Assembly (NCBI RefSeq): GCF_039555335.1
Contig: NC_092628.1
Location: 33,502,965-33,566,964 of the forward strand
DNA length: 64,000 nucleotides
Source of the DNA: Amphiura filiformis
Taxonomy: Eukaryota; Echinodermata; Ophiuroidea; Amphilepidida; Amphiuridae
Direction: 5' to 3'
The notes under the pieces are model-generated. The model had not been told where the DNA came from. It saw only the letters and a program-made list of their open reading frames with translations, and made no database searches. The position numbers and the translations under genes are program-made. Shown in pieces: positions 1 through 13,310 of this stretch; the first letter of the stretch is position 1; the number at the start of each line of letters is the position of its first letter.

Positions 1-697
1 TGGAATTTTCTAATTAAAATAACAAACAAAATCAAACATGAGATAGCCACTGTGATATTTTACATTTTAATTGCTAATTAGATGTGTACAATGCTGATGA
101 TGCAGACCATTTAACAAGTAATGATGTATTTTCTAAACATATTGTTTGAAACGATTTCAAATGGATGTTGAGGCAAAAAATAAAACTGATATTGGCCTAT
201 AAGAATATATGTTACACATGATTAGTGCTTGTTTTTTGATAAAACATTTTAATAGATGATTTATCATCTGCATCAAAATCATATAATTGCTTTGCAAATG
301 TCAACTTGATTGGAGAGGCGCAAATAGTTTAATTACAAAATCAATTAGTAAACAACATAATAGGAAGGTTATACAAATTCTATTATAAAAGCATTCTCCG
401 TGTGAAACGTGCAAAACACCCTTATTATGCTTATAGGTTTGGAAGATTTTAGGATTTTTTCCCTTCAAATTTCAAAAGGGTAATGAAAATCAATAGACGG
501 TGAATAGGTATACTTCCGAACCACATGACAGACCTGGAGATCTGAGAATGCGACATGTGAATTTCTTGATAATTTGCTGCATATTTATGATCATATTATG
601 TAAACTTCTTTCTTTTTTACGTTGATTAATAATTATTGGTTGTTTGTTTCTTTTTAGTTTTCTCTCAAAACGTTTTCAAGTTTTAATTAATGTATAC
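1..697. other. AT-rich stretch without a recognised gene
   Basis: No open frame of note, splice-bounded exon or clear repeat was recognised here on either strand. The stretch is AT-rich and ends where a TTAA-flanked repeat begins. Confidence 0.5.
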
Positions 698-940
698 TTA
701 AAGGAGTATTTCGTGATCATATAATAGCATCAAATTTCAGTTGATTCCGATTTTGCGTTTGAGAATTATGCATTACACTGCTCCATAGGTTGACTGTTGT
801 AATTTCGTCCTGGCACACCAGACCAGAACGTAATCCAAATTTGACGATATTTTTGCTAAACGAATTTATCTGCAAGAAATTTTTTTTGTACATTGTGTAG
901 CCAGAGGTTTCCAGAGGTATAAAAATCTCCACGAAATAGT
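698..940 (+). repeat. Partial copy of the TTAA-AAGGAGTATTTCGTGATC repeat family
   Basis: Begins TTAAAGGAGTATTTCGTGAT and shares long blocks with copies at 9478, 16458 and, complete but in the opposite orientation, 26157-26828. Shared blocks include GTTGATTCCGATTTTGCG and GCCAGAGGTTTCCAG. The terminal part found in the complete copy is missing, so this is a truncated, non-coding remnant. The right end is approximate. Confidence 0.7.
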
Positions 941-1644
941 GCTTTATCTGGAAAACTCCAGGCGAGATGATCATGATGAGCAAAGTGATGACCAACAAAG
1001 GATATTTGGCCTGAGTGATGATTCAATGCAAGAGGTCACTTCGTGTAAGAATCACTGAAATCATTATTTAAAGACACCCTGAAACAATAGACACTGTGTA
1101 TTATTTCTTTTCTTTTCCCCTTCTTTCTCGTTCTAATTCTTTTTCGTTCCTCTTTCTCTTTCTTCGTGCATTTTCTTCTTTCTCTCCGTGAAGTGATATG
1201 CTATATACGAGTATAGCCTATAATAGATCAACAAATCTTTGATTACCCTTTCCTGACCGTCCTGACCGACCCAAACAATCCAAAAATCACCTGCCATTTT
1301 TAAGAGGTACAGAAGTGAAAAAAAATGTATTTGTGAGATTATTTTGACCTTTAAATAAACCAAATAAGTGACAAAAATAAGTATTCATTATCATGTTTAT
1401 GACATCGGGTAAGCAGTTTGCTATTTAAAATATGGAAGTGCACATTCAGATTATTTCGCAATCTAGAAATAAAACCATGATCAGGATTGCCAAAAAAGTT
1501 AAATAATAAAATAATAATACAAAAATAGACCAATTGACCCTCTATTTTTAAGCCTTGAAAATTAGAACAAACTTTTTTAGACCTAATACCATGGCTCAAA
1601 CTTCAGAACCAATCAAAAACACATACAAACGATTGATGCATACA

Positions 1645-2102
1645 GGGGATGGGTAAAAGGCGAGTTACGGGATGGGTGAGTTACTGAGAATTGTTGTCAA
1701 GAGCGAAAGGCGAGTTGTGGTCAAGGGCGAAAGTCGAGTTGTGGATAAGGGTGAAAGGCGAGTTGTGGTCAAGGGCAAAAGGCGAGTTGTGGATAAGGGC
1801 TAAAGGCAAGTTGATGGCTGAGAATTATGTAATTCTACCTTATCAATCCCCCGTCGCCCTGTATTAATCTAATTGTGTAGGACATGAAGTCAGTGTTTAT
1901 TATTAGGGTATGAACATGTTAAAGTTCAAGCTAGTACTTTTTTGGTGTTGTCAGAGTCCACAACTCGCCTTGCGCCTTTGACCACAACTCGCCTTTCACC
2001 CAGTCTATAACTCACCTTTCGCCCTTGACCAGCACAACTCGCCTTGTTGCCCGTGGCTCATGACTCTCAATAACTCACCCGTTCAATAACTCACCCAATC
2101 CC
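1645..2102. repeat. Foldback element with tandem-repeat arms
   Basis: The left arm starts GGGGATGGGT and carries about six imperfect copies of a ~24 bp unit built on AAGGCGAGTTGTGG (about 1707-1812). The right arm (about 1955-2102) carries the reverse complement, CCACAACTCGCCTT, and ends CACCCAATCCC. The arms could pair as a long hairpin around a ~140 bp unrelated centre. No coding capacity is seen. Confidence 0.7.
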
Positions 2103-2877
2103 GCGTACATGATCGAATGGATGGATTGTCGGAACTTCATTTCGAATTATCATTATTGTAATCTCAGCTTTCTGTGTCAAGTCGGATGCACATAATAGTA
2201 TTTCCACTATCAATACAAATTGTATAATTATCATTTTTAAGTGCTTGTGATTACTGTAATTTCTATTTGCTTATAATACAATCGCATTTTGCAACTTTAC
2301 GTATCATTTAAAGTTGATAATGTAGTTAATGTTAATGTATGTTGATTACATATACAAATTTATCGGACGATTGAGTTTCAATGTTTTTGCAGAATTAGAT
2401 TTTTCACTAAATATAGCGATAAGTTAAAATGATGTTTTATGTCTATAGTTCTAGACCAGTAAGCGTGACAACCAATCCCTCCCTATAAATCAATAATCAT
2501 GTTGTGTCGTCATGTTGTCGATGTCTGATGCTGTCATTAGAATGATTAAACTTTCATCAAAATTAATTTAGCAAAAGATTATTGCTTTAAAAGAGTCTAT
2601 TTTGAATGATCTTAAAAGTACATGCAACCCGAGAAACTGCTTATACAATTACCCATCATGCATCCTCGAATAATAAACGTTTAATATTTAATTAGTCAAA
2701 ATTGGTAGTCTTTTCACAGATTTCGCTTTTGACAAAAAGAGTAACATTGAACTATGTTTTCTTTTCAAGTCATATTTAATTTTCATTTCGTTTTTTTTTC
2801 TAATTGCTGAATCATTAGAATAAAACTTTGGCTACATGGTTGTCGGTCTATATCTGTGCATATTGGCCTACCACTGG

Positions 2878-3162
2878 CAGACCCGTAGCCGGGGCCAACC
2901 CGGGAGGGGTGCGAATCATCTCCCGTAAATCGGCAAAAGGTCTGTTTTGTCTGTAAAACAATAGCAAAATTGAGACAAAAAATGTTTGATTTTGTATAAC
3001 CCAAATCATGAACTTTTTGTGATTTATTTTTTTAATTTAGGCTGGAGCTCCAACAATCAAGAGGGGTAAAGGCCTTCATACTTTTTGCCAAAATGAAGAT
3101 TTCTCTTGAAAAGGCATTTGGACAATCCGCACCCCCACGAAAATATCCTGGCTACGGGTCTG
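2878..3162. mobile_element. Short hAT-like non-autonomous transposon
   Basis: Terminal inverted repeats are CAGACCCGTAGCC and GGCTACGGGTCTG. The element is flanked by ACCACTGG (2870-2877) and ACCACTGA (3163-3170), an 8-bp target duplication with one mismatch. TIRs beginning CAG with 8-bp duplications are typical of hAT elements. It is 285 bp with no transposase frame, so it must be mobilised in trans if at all. Confidence 0.75.
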
Positions 3163-3170
3163 ACCACTGA

Positions 3171-6100
3171 TGACGGAGAAAAGGAAGGATCGAATATCTA
3201 TTTTGACACGGATATAGAATCGTCAGTGATTTCTTCATAACTTGCTTTAGTTATGGTCCACTCACGCTCAAATTAGTACGCATGCATGCTGTAACAGCTG
3301 CTTTCTTCTGCCATTCGGCGTGAAAATATCACTAAGACTCGTGAATTTGATAGTAACAAAGATGATATTGAGGAAGAAAACAGTTATTATATATAAACAT
3401 GATACGCAGTGTTACTTGGATTGAGACCTCATCTGATTAGGACAAAGACATTAGTTATTCATAGAGTTCTGCCCTGTGGGTTATAGGGACTCTTTCCCTA
3501 TAAAAGATACCAATGATATTCGGTCAAAATGTGTCAGCGGCACAACCCACAATATGTTTTAATACCAAAATTGATTTAATCGCACAAAAATTAAACAACT
3601 TATGCTTTAGGGCTTATAAAAGGTGCGTTTCAGTCAAGTGGTTTTATCCTAAATGATGTCAGATTTTACGCATTTTGTTTAATATAATGAAAATTGCTTA
3701 AGGGCTGTTGGTCTAGATCTTAAACAGCGGAGGACAAATAATTTTCTTTGAAGTTAATTATTTAACAATGAACACAATAGCTAATTTGTACGAAAGCTTA
3801 TTAAGGTAGATTGATATTTTCCTGATGGAAAAGAACGTCTCAGAACAATTTTGTATTAATTGACATTTCAAACTTTTGTGATTTCTGATGTTATCTTGGT
3901 ATGTTTAAAAATGGCGCAAACGTTTAATCTAAAACCCTATAAATATAATCATCAAATGCGTAATTATTATGCTTCATTAAAAAATGTGTCACATTTTATC
4001 TGAAAAGAAATATCTAATATGCCATGACAGTGGTGGCTGAAGCATTGAAATTCATATTTAGTGGCGCGCCAAAAATGTTCAATTTCAAATTAATTGAGCT
4101 AAAAATGAGGGTGAAATTTGGTATTTGATGGGCCAGTGCGCGATTGTCCGATTTATTTTGGCCCAAAACACTGTTTTCAGTCTGTACAGCATGATAGATA
4201 GGGCAATTGTTGCTTTAGTTTTTTCTTTTATAATGATTTTAAAAGGATACATTCTTCATCGAAAAATTTAGGGGACGACACCCCCTGCTTTCGCCGCCTA
4301 TTAGGATATGCGATATAGTTAAATGAAAGAGAAAAAGGTGCAATAATCATGATAATAAAAACCAGGGTTCTACTCCTAGAAGTCTTAAAAAGCTAGTTGA
4401 TGCACCTTGCTGAGTCCTGCTTTGTGGAGCAACAACCGATCTAGTTATATTGCACAGAAGGAAAGTCTTACAATAACGAATTTCATAATTCTTCAAAAGA
4501 TTTTATTTACCTCTCAATCGTGACAAATAACGTGTCTGCAATGATTAATTTCATATCAAGTTTTCAAAATTTGGAGTTGAATTATAGCTTCTCCCTTTAG
4601 TTTTATTTATATAGCATATAATTTGTTGGAAAATGCTCAAAAACATAATAACTTTCTTTATATACCTTTTGCTTCTTTGCATGAATTTTGCCCGTGTGAA
4701 TCTTTATTAATCGCATGCATTTTGCTGTTGTTAATTGCATAAAAACACATTGAAACTTTCAGTGATCTTTTAAAATCGGTTTAATTAATTTTGGCCACTT
4801 GGTGACATTTTTACACGGTCAGGTAATTTTATCTGATAGCCTCCGCGCACGTATAGCATTAAAACTTGGTGATTTGACTGTGGGAATTAAGTGAAGATGA
4901 GTATATTCTATAACTGATATAATCACTTGTTAATGACGTCAAGATGTTCAACACATGCAGATTAAATTACTATTACCAGAAATGATCAGATTCATTGGCA
5001 ACATAATATTAAGCTATGACATGCTGAAGCAGATTCAAAAGTTGATGAATCCTATAGCAATTACTTATCAACATGTATTTGATTAATAAAAACATGCAAA
5101 GACAAAAAAAAAAACATGACAAAAAAATTATAACAAAATTAAAGCAAGAAATAAAAAGAGAAAGGTGATGATTGTGAGCAATTGGCAGTCTTATAACTTG
5201 TTTTTGCTAAACTGGGTATTATTTGGATGAAATATGTACGGTAAAAGACAAAACATCACACACAATGTGTTTCATAAAATTCACACGGGCCGTGAACTTA
5301 ACTGTCACGGGGGTGCTCATACATAACAATTATGGTAGGATTTGCGTATAGAATATAGCTTATTAGGCATATATTCTGAAAAATTATATGAAAATTTTTT
5401 AAAATATTATTATTAACTTTCCGACACGTGCTTTTTTTTACTCTCACCTTTTGTTGCGTTACATGCCCACTGGCACATGAGCCGCTATAATATAGGGCCT
5501 AGGGCCTGCATTAAACATTGCTAAAGCTCAGCTTTGTCTAAACGTGGAAGATGGGGGGGGGTTATAAGATTGGTGTGAGTTGATGTAAGTTTTCTAACTA
5601 ATTTGTCGATAACCTTTCATATATCTAAACATAATTCATTTTAGACCAGGGTGGAAATAATATTGGTAAAAATGATAGCCGTTTGTGATGTCCCAAAGCA
5701 TGATCATTGAGATTGATAGCATGCATTTAAGTCAAAATGCATTTTACTTAAATACTATAAATTATGTAATATTATTCGTCCACAGAACAGAAAAATCATC
5801 TTGTCCTCGACTTCTCGTGCAATAGACTTCGATTTCATACAAACATAAAATATAGATGGTATATCCCCCGGATATGATGATATTATATGGAGTCATGCCT
5901 TAAAATCATAACAAAAGTAACGTTGGTTTCTTTCTCAAGTTCATCGTCCAGGGACCTATTGACTATAACCAGTTAAATCGTTCAAAAAACAAACCGCTTA
6001 ATGAGTCGTGAAGAGAGTCAATGTAGAACGAACGAACTTCAACGAAGGCACGAGGCTAGCTGAATGTGTCCCGATTGCTTAAGGGCGTTCGCACGGTGAA

Positions 6101-6989
6101 TCCGATGCGCTTGGTGGGCTCTGTGTCTTGAAAGATCATCGTGACTAAAGTGGCCCTATAATCGTCATACCATATCATTATATTGGGTCTGTCATTGTAT
6201 CAAAATCAGAAAACAAGGGAAATCTGTCAGAATAAGGAACTTTTGTCTTGTCTCCGATAGATCTGATACTTAACGTATTGTCTGATTAGGTACAGCCCTG
6301 ACCATAGTTTCAGGCGATGTTCTCATTCAGTGAGGAAGACTAAAATAACAGCCGTAAAGTTTATCATGTTTATAAGGGTAGCCAGTTTTAAAGGTAGCTA
6401 GTATACCATGTATTCATTAAACTGCAGCAAATACCTCTAAATTGATCCAATCAAAATTGAGTTTTCATTTAGTAGGTCTTTAAACAATCCAAAGATATGT
6501 CTTTACTCCACATAAGAAAACCAACGAAGTGTTGACCTGAAGGCTATAAAGGCATCATTTGGATTTTAATTTATTTCTAACATGTCTAAGAGGACCTAGC
6601 TGAAAAAAGAAAACCCGTGAATATTGAATGATTCAGTCACACTTACAGTAATACTATGAACTCAAGATTTCTTCCTGTCAGCGCGATTCTGTTGAACATG
6701 TTGAAGAGTTGGCTGTAGCTGTCTCACAACAGAGATAAAATAAATCTGATTCTTCAATCGTTAAACTGTAATCAGAGAGCTCATTTGATGTTAATCAAAT
6801 GCTCTTTAACTTCTACCATGACTGTCTACAGCATCTGTAGATACTCTCGCCTAACTTCATCAATTAATCATGTTTAACTCTTTATACATTGCCGATTTCA
6901 CACGGATAAGATTTTCTTTAAAAATCAGTGACATGAGAATAGAAGACAACGCGACAATAAAATATATTTATACATACTATCATACAAAA
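3171..6989. other. Long AT-rich intergenic stretch, no gene seen
   Basis: No frame with protein-family resemblance, no convincing exon and no strong repeat was recognised in this 3.8 kb. It is AT-rich with short homopolymer runs. Diverged repeats could be present that cannot be recognised by eye. Confidence 0.45.
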
Positions 6990-7181
<192 letters not shown>

Positions 7182-7525
7182 CATTTTTCATAATTCATTC
7201 ACAAACTACGATTTTCATTTTGGATGGACTATTGTTATTTTTAATTTTTATTTTATTAACGACATCGTTGAATAAGGGTAGCCCAGATCAATGATTTTCA
7301 TTTGGCAGGATCTAAATTAAATTTTCCGCAAATTAAGAAGGGCATAACTACATGGTAATCGGAAGGGACAGAATGCACCTCAGAAAATAATTTTGAATGA
7401 AATCGGGGATGGAAATTTATCGGGCCGTCGCAATGGCTCTCGCTTAGGTGGTTTACGTACCTGTTTGAGCTTTATTGAAGAGTTTACGAAATTATCTCTG
7501 GTTTCATTCAAATCCGTGACTATCA

Positions 7526-8060
7526 AAGGGAGTTCTACTTCACCCACAGGGCTATCAGAGGTACTTCATCTACAGTGCTATCAGAGGTACTTCATCTACA
7601 GTGCTATCAGAGGTACTTCATCTACAGTGCTATCAGAGGTACTTCATCTACAGTGCTATCAGAGGTACTTCATCTACAGTGCTATCAGAGGTACTTCATC
7701 TACAGTGCTATCAGAGGTAGATCTATTTCATCCATAGTGCTATCAGAGGGAGTTCTACTTCATCCATAGTGCTATCAGAGGTACTTCATCCACAGTGATA
7801 TCAGAGGTAGACCTACTTCATCCATAGTGCTATCAGAGGGAGTTCTACTTCATCCATAGTACTATCAGAGGTACTTCATCTACAGTGCTATCAGAGGTAC
7901 TTCATCTACAGTGCTATCAGAGGTAGATCTACTTCATCCATAGTACTATCAGAGGGAGTTCTACTTCATCCAGTGCTATCAGAGGTACTTCATCTACAGT
8001 GCTATCAGAGGTAGACCTACTTCATCCATAGTACTATCAGCGGGAGTTCTACTTCAGTTT
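7526..8060. repeat. Minisatellite block 1 (26-32 bp units)
   Basis: Tandem units of the type GGTACTTCATCTACAGTGCT (26 bp with ATCAGA) are intermixed with longer ~32 bp variants containing GTAGATCTACTTCATCC. Open frames across it only reflect a stop-free unit. The block is bracketed by direct repeats of about 40 bp containing TTTACGAAATTA and CTCTGGTTTCATTCAA (about 7482-7523 and 8056-8093). Confidence 0.92.
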
Positions 8061-8224
8061 ACGAAATTAGCTCTGGTTTCATTCAACTCCGTGACAATTT
8101 CTTAAATTTTTATACAAAATACAAGTATTGCACTCTTTTAGATGTTTTGTAAGTCACACATCTGAAGTAACATGATTAAGGTTAAGCTGGAGACGAATTA
8201 CATCTATGTATTCTTCGTTATAAT

Positions 8225-9395
8225 GTAACTTCAGAAAATGTGCTTTTTCAGAAGATAGCGTTACATTCTGTTTAGAAAAGAGCATTTTGACTATCTTCAG
8301 AAAACAACATTATTATCTTCAAAAAATAACATTTTATAATCTCCTCTTCTGAAGATAGCATTTTACTATCTTTAATAAGACATATCATTTTACAAAGAAG
8401 ATAGCATTTACTACCTTCAGAAGATAGTATTTAACTATCTTCAGAAGATAACATTTACTATCCTCAAAAGATGGTTGTTTACTCTCTTCAAGATATAGCC
8501 TATCGTTTTACAATCTTCCGAATACAGCATTTTACTGTCTTCAGATAATTTAACTATCACTTTACTATCTTCAGAAGATAGCATTTTACTCTTTCCAGCA
8601 GATGGCTTTTACTATCTTCATTAAATAACACTTTACTATCTTCAATAGATAGCATTTATGCTATCTTCAGAAGATAGAAATTTACTATTATCAGATGATA
8701 GCATTCAGTTGATATTAGTTTACTTTAAATAGCAATTTACTTGCATTTTACTATCCTCAGTAGATAGCATTTTACCATCTTCAAAAAAGATAACCTTTTT
8801 TTACCATCTTCAGTGGATAAGCATTTTACTATTTTCAAAAGACAACCTTTTTTACTATCTTCAGTATACGGTATAGCATTTCAAAAGATAACATTTCTAC
8901 CAACTTCAGTAGATGGCATTTTACTATCTTCAAAAGATAACATTTTTACTATCTTCAGTAGATATCATTTTACGATCTTCAAAATATAATATTTTTATTA
9001 TCTTCAGTAGATAGTTTTTTCCTATCTTCAAAAGATATTAACATTTTTAGTAAAATAGTACTATTGATCTCACCTCGGGCCCATAGTTTTAACCAGAACC
9101 TCTCATGGCAGTATATATTTGTATACTGTCTTCAAAAGATAACATTTTTACTATCTTTAGTAGCTACCATTTTACTATCTTCAAAAGATAATATTTTTAT
9201 TATCTTCAGTAGATAGCATTTTACAATTTTCAAAGGATAACATTCTTACTATCCTATCTTCAGTAGATTTTCTATCTTTAGAAGATGGCAGCTTCAGAAG
9301 ATAACATGTACTATATTCAAAGATACAGTAGTATTTTACCATCTTCAGAAGATAGCAGTTTACTATCTACTGAAAATACCATTTTTATAACCACA
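8225..9395. repeat. Diverged array of palindromic TATCTTC/GAAGATA units
   Basis: About 1.15 kb in which the core TATCTTCAGAAGATAGCATT recurs every ~25-40 bp with many variants (AGTAGATAGCATTT, AAAAGATAACATTT). Each core is itself nearly palindromic, so the array could form a series of small hairpins. No coding frame is present. A short unrelated interruption sits near 9060-9110. Confidence 0.85.
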
Positions 9396-9477
9396 TTTCA
9401 AAACCGATAATGGAATTATAAAATCTTACCCAATGAATAAATATATAAAGAAATAAATAAGTAAACAATTATTTTAA

Positions 9478-9765
9478 TTAAAGGAGTATTGCGTGATCCT
9501 AGCATTCTCTTTTTATGACATTTTCAGTATATATCCACGAAAAAGCTTATTCCCAAAAATTAAGTTGATTCCGATTTTGCGCTTGAGAGTTAAGCATGAT
9601 TATGTGTCTCACACTGTTCCATAGACAATGTGTTGTAATTTTGTTCTGGTATATAACGTAATTTAAATTTCATGATATATTTGCTGAACGAATTAATCTG
9701 CAAGAAATGTTTGGTACATAAACATTATGTGGCCAGAGGTTTCCAGTGGTATGAAAATCTCAATA
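9478..9765 (+). repeat. Partial copy of the TTAA-AAGGAGTATT repeat family
   Basis: Starts TTAAAGGAGTATTGCGTGAT and continues through ATATCCACGAAAAAGC and GTTGATTCCGATTTTGCG to GGCCAGAGGTTTCCAGTGG. It matches the complete element at 26157-26828 but lacks its far end. Confidence 0.75.
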
Positions 9766-9938
9766 ATAAAATTGAACAATCTTGTTATGCAGCACGTGAA
9801 CTTCGTTACAAATGCATAACAAACACGAGGGCATCCAAAAAGTATCTGTTCATGTGTACGTAGTATTATATGTGACTCTCTATGACTTGTGCACTTATTT
9901 TTAAGAGCCTACCATTTACCAAACTGAAGTTATGTGGG

Positions 9939-10605
9939 TTAAGGGATCTAAAATGAGCGTTTATTGCGTTTCGACAGTATTTTTTGTGGGACATGAGAGC
10001 ACCTCGGACCTATCGAATTGCATTCTGAATACGAAGCATGTCTTTCTGATATCAAATAATTTTCATTTTTGAAAATCACAATATAATACAAATTTTATGA
10101 CAAATTATAAAAATTTGATATTTTTCAAATTTTGATATATAACAGTCCTCGAAGTAAATTATATAAATCTAATGATATATTCTTAAAGTGTATGTAGCAG
10201 GGAGGAAAAAGCCGACGGTCAATTGAAAATTTTGACCTTTCATATTGAAGATATGGATTTTTTCCCAAAAAGACCTAATTTTTGTTGGTGTTTTGGGAAA
10301 AAAAATCCATATCTTCAATACGAAAGGTCAAAATTTTCAATTGATCGTCGGCTTTTTATCCCACCTACATACACTTTAAGTATAAATCATCAGATTTATA
10401 AAGTTTACTTCAAGTACTGTTAAATATCAAAAATATCAATTTTAATGATTTGCCATAAAATGTGTATTAAATTGCGAATTTCAAAAATCAAAATTATTTG
10501 ATATCAGAATGACATTCTTCGTATTCAGAATACAATTCGATATGTCTGATGTGCTCTGATGTCCCAAAATAAATACTGTCCAAACGTTCATACCCCAGCC
10601 CTTAA
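9939..10605. mobile_element. TTAA-flanked foldback MITE, copy 1
   Basis: A 667 bp near-palindrome bounded by TTAA at both ends (TTAAGGGATC on the left, CAGCCCTTAA on the right). The two halves pair throughout, for example AAAGCCGACGGTCAATTG against CAATTGATCGTCGGCTTT. The TTAA duplication is characteristic of piggyBac-type transposition, which is the likely but unproved source of mobility. It is the reverse-orientation relative of 11778-12445. Confidence 0.82.
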
Positions 10606-10835
10606 GGCAGAACTCTTTGAATGCCTCGTTTATTGACCCGTTTTTGCAAGTTAGAAATCTAAGGACAATCAGCCAACAAGGCAGATGATTACATATTTTG
10701 CTTTTTCTGAACATTGTGCATTAACTTTAGAAACAGCTGATAGAAAAAAATGTCAGGGAATTATAATGGACACATCCAAACAAGCCCCTTTATCCATCAT
10801 GTTCATAGGGATATCATATGTAGTTCTATACTTCT

Positions 10836-11191
10836 ACTTCATCCACAATGCTATTGCAGAGGTACTTTCTACTTCATCCATAGTACTATCAGAGGGAGTT
10901 CTACTTCACCCACAGGGCTATCAGAGGTACTTCATCCACAGTGCTATCAGAGGTAGATCTACTTCATCCTTAGTACTATCAGAGGGAGTTCTACTTCACC
11001 CACAGTGCTATCAGAGGTACTTCATCTACAGTGCTATCAGAGGTAGCTAGATCTACTTCATCCATAGTACTATCAGCGGAAGTTCTACTTCACCCACAGT
11101 GCTATCAGAGGTACTTCATCTACAGTGTTATTAGAGGTACTTCATCTACAGTGCTATCAGAGGTAGATCTATTTTATCCATGTAGTACTAT
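10836..11191. repeat. Minisatellite block 2
   Basis: Same unit family as 7526-8060 (GGTACTTCATCTACAGTGCT and GTAGATCTACTTCATCC variants). It ends abruptly at TAGTACTAT, where the CCCAGC-ended element begins. The array resumes at 12539, so blocks 2 and 3 were one array before that insertion. Confidence 0.9.
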
Positions 11192-12538
11192 CCCAGCTAA
11201 CACAAAAACGTGTTTAAAACGTTTAAAATAAGTTATATTTTGGGTTTTGGTTTAGGTAAAAACGTTTTAATAACATTAAAATGTCGGGTTATGTGAAGGT
11301 CATGAAATCGTTTTAAAACGTTTTGTATGAAAACACACTACAAAAATATTTTTAAAATGTTTTCGAAATGTCATTGTAAACTATTTTTGCACACATTTTT
11401 TGCCAAATATTTTGTCAACACTTAAATAACATTATGTTAAAATATTTGCACCAGGCAAACACAGAAATGTTCTTATAATGTTTTTTTACAAACCGTTTTA
11501 ATAACATTTAAATGTCGGGTTATATAAAGGTCGTGGAAACATTTTAAAAACGTTATTGTAAATATTTTGGGCAAACATTTTTGCAAAATATTTTTTCAAC
11601 CCCAAAATAACATTCTGTTTAGAATGATTTGCACCAAGTTTTCACAAATGTTTTTGGAATGTTATTAAAACGTTTTTATACCATTTATATAACCCGACAT
11701 TTAAATGTTTTCTGTAAAACATTTGTTTTTGTTGTGCAGTAAATTACCAACAAATGTTATGAAAACGTTTTATACCATTAAGGGCTGGGGTATGAACGTT
11801 TGGACGGTATTTATTTTGGGACATTAGAGCACATCAGACATATCGAATTGCATTCTGAATACCAAGAATGTCATTCTGATATCAAATAATTTTAATTTTT
11901 GAAATTCGCAATTTAATACACATTTTATGGCAAATCATTAAAATTGATATTTTTGATATTTAACAGTACTTGAAGTGAACTTTATAAATCTGATGATTTA
12001 TACTTAAAGTGTATGTAGGTGGGATGAAAAGCCGACGATCAATTGAAAATTTTGACCTTTCGTATTGAAGATATGGATTTTTTTCCCCAAAACACCAAAA
12101 AAAATTAGGTCTTTTTTTTACAAAAATCCATATCTTCAACATGAAAGGTCAATATTTTCAATTGACCGTCGGCTTTTCCTCCCTGCTACATACACTTTAA
12201 GAATATATCATTAGATTTATATAATTCACTTCGAGGACTGTTATATATCAAAAATTTGAAAAATATCAAATTTTTATAATTTGTCATAAAATTTGTATTA
12301 TATTGTGATTTTCAAAAATGAAAATTATTTGATATTAGAAAGACATGCTTCGTATTCAGAATGCAATTCGATAGGTCTGAGGTGCTCTCATGTCGCACAA
12401 AAAATACTGTCGAAACGCAATAAACGCTCATTTTAGATCCCTTAATGTACCCTTTAAATAACCCGACATTTAAACGTTTTCTGAAAACCTTTTATAACAT
12501 TTTGCGAATGATGTCGAAAACGTTTTGTGTTTGCTGGG
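11192..12538. mobile_element. CCCAGC-ended MITE inserted in the minisatellite, itself carrying a nested element
   Basis: The termini CCCAGCTAACACAAAAACGT and ACGTTTTGTGTTTGCTGGG are inverted. The interior has repeated AACGTTTT and GTCGGGTTAT/ATAACCCGACAT blocks in both orientations. Removing the nested TTAA element (11778-12445) leaves a host of about 680 bp. No target duplication longer than 1-2 bp is visible. The element is non-coding. Confidence 0.78.
11778..12445. mobile_element. TTAA-flanked foldback MITE, copy 2 (nested)
   Basis: A 668 bp near-palindrome with TTAA at both ends (TTAAGGGCTGGGG and GATCCCTTAA), inserted inside the CCCAGC-ended element. It is a close relative of 9939-10605 in the opposite orientation. 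Both carry the GATCAATTGAAAATTTTGAC arm and a centre of opposed A/T runs. Confidence 0.82.
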
Positions 12539-13310
12539 TCAGAGGGAGTTCTATACTCATCCACAGTGCTATCAGAGGTACTTCTTCCACAGTGCTGTCA
12601 GAGGTACTTCATCTACAGTGCTATCAGAGGTAGATCTATTTCATCCATAGTATTATCAGCGGGAGTTCTACTTCATCCACAGTGCTATCAGAGGTACTTC
12701 ATCTACAGTGCTATCAGAGGTAGATCTACTTCATCCATAGTACTATCAGAGGTAGACCTACTTCATCCATAGTACTATCAGAGGTAGATCTACTTCATCC
12801 ATAGTACTATCAGCGGGAGTTCTACTTCATCCACACACTATGCTATCAGAGGTACTTCATCTACAGTGTATCAGAGGTAGATCTACTTCATCCATAGTAT
12901 TATCAGCGGGAGTTCTACTTCATCCACAGTGCTATCAGAGGTACTTCATCTACAGTGCTATCAGAGGTAGAGCTACTTCATCCATAGTACTATCAGAGGT
13001 AGAACTACTTCATCCATAGTACTATCAGAGGTAGATCTACTTCATCCATAGTACTATCAGCGGGAGTTCTACTTCATCCACACACTATACTATCAGAGGT
13101 ACTTCATCTACAGTGTATCAGAGGTAGATCTACTTCATCCATAGTACTATCAGCGGGAGTTCTACTTCATCCACAGTGCTATCAAAGGTACTTCATCCAC
13201 ACCAGGTAGTTCTACGTCAGAGGTAGTTCTACGTCATCCATATAGTGCTATCAGAGGTAGTTCTACTTCATCCACAGTGCTATCAGGGGTAGCCTAGTTC
13301 TACTTTATAT
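12539..13310. repeat. Minisatellite block 3
   Basis: Continuation of the 26-32 bp array after the transposon. It shows higher-order structure: a longer block containing TCAGCGGGAGTTCTACTTC, CCACACACTA and runs of GTAGATCTACTTCATCC recurs at about 12795 and 13056. It fades out near 13310. Confidence 0.9.

Noticed and set aside
7526-9395. CRISPR array
   Set aside because: Repeats are contiguous or degenerate without unique spacers of constant length, and the genome is eukaryotic.
7393-13310. Several plus-strand frames rich in LSEV, CYQRYF and SAIRG repeats
   Set aside because: They track the minisatellite unit and exist in more than one frame; no start context, splice sites or family resemblance.
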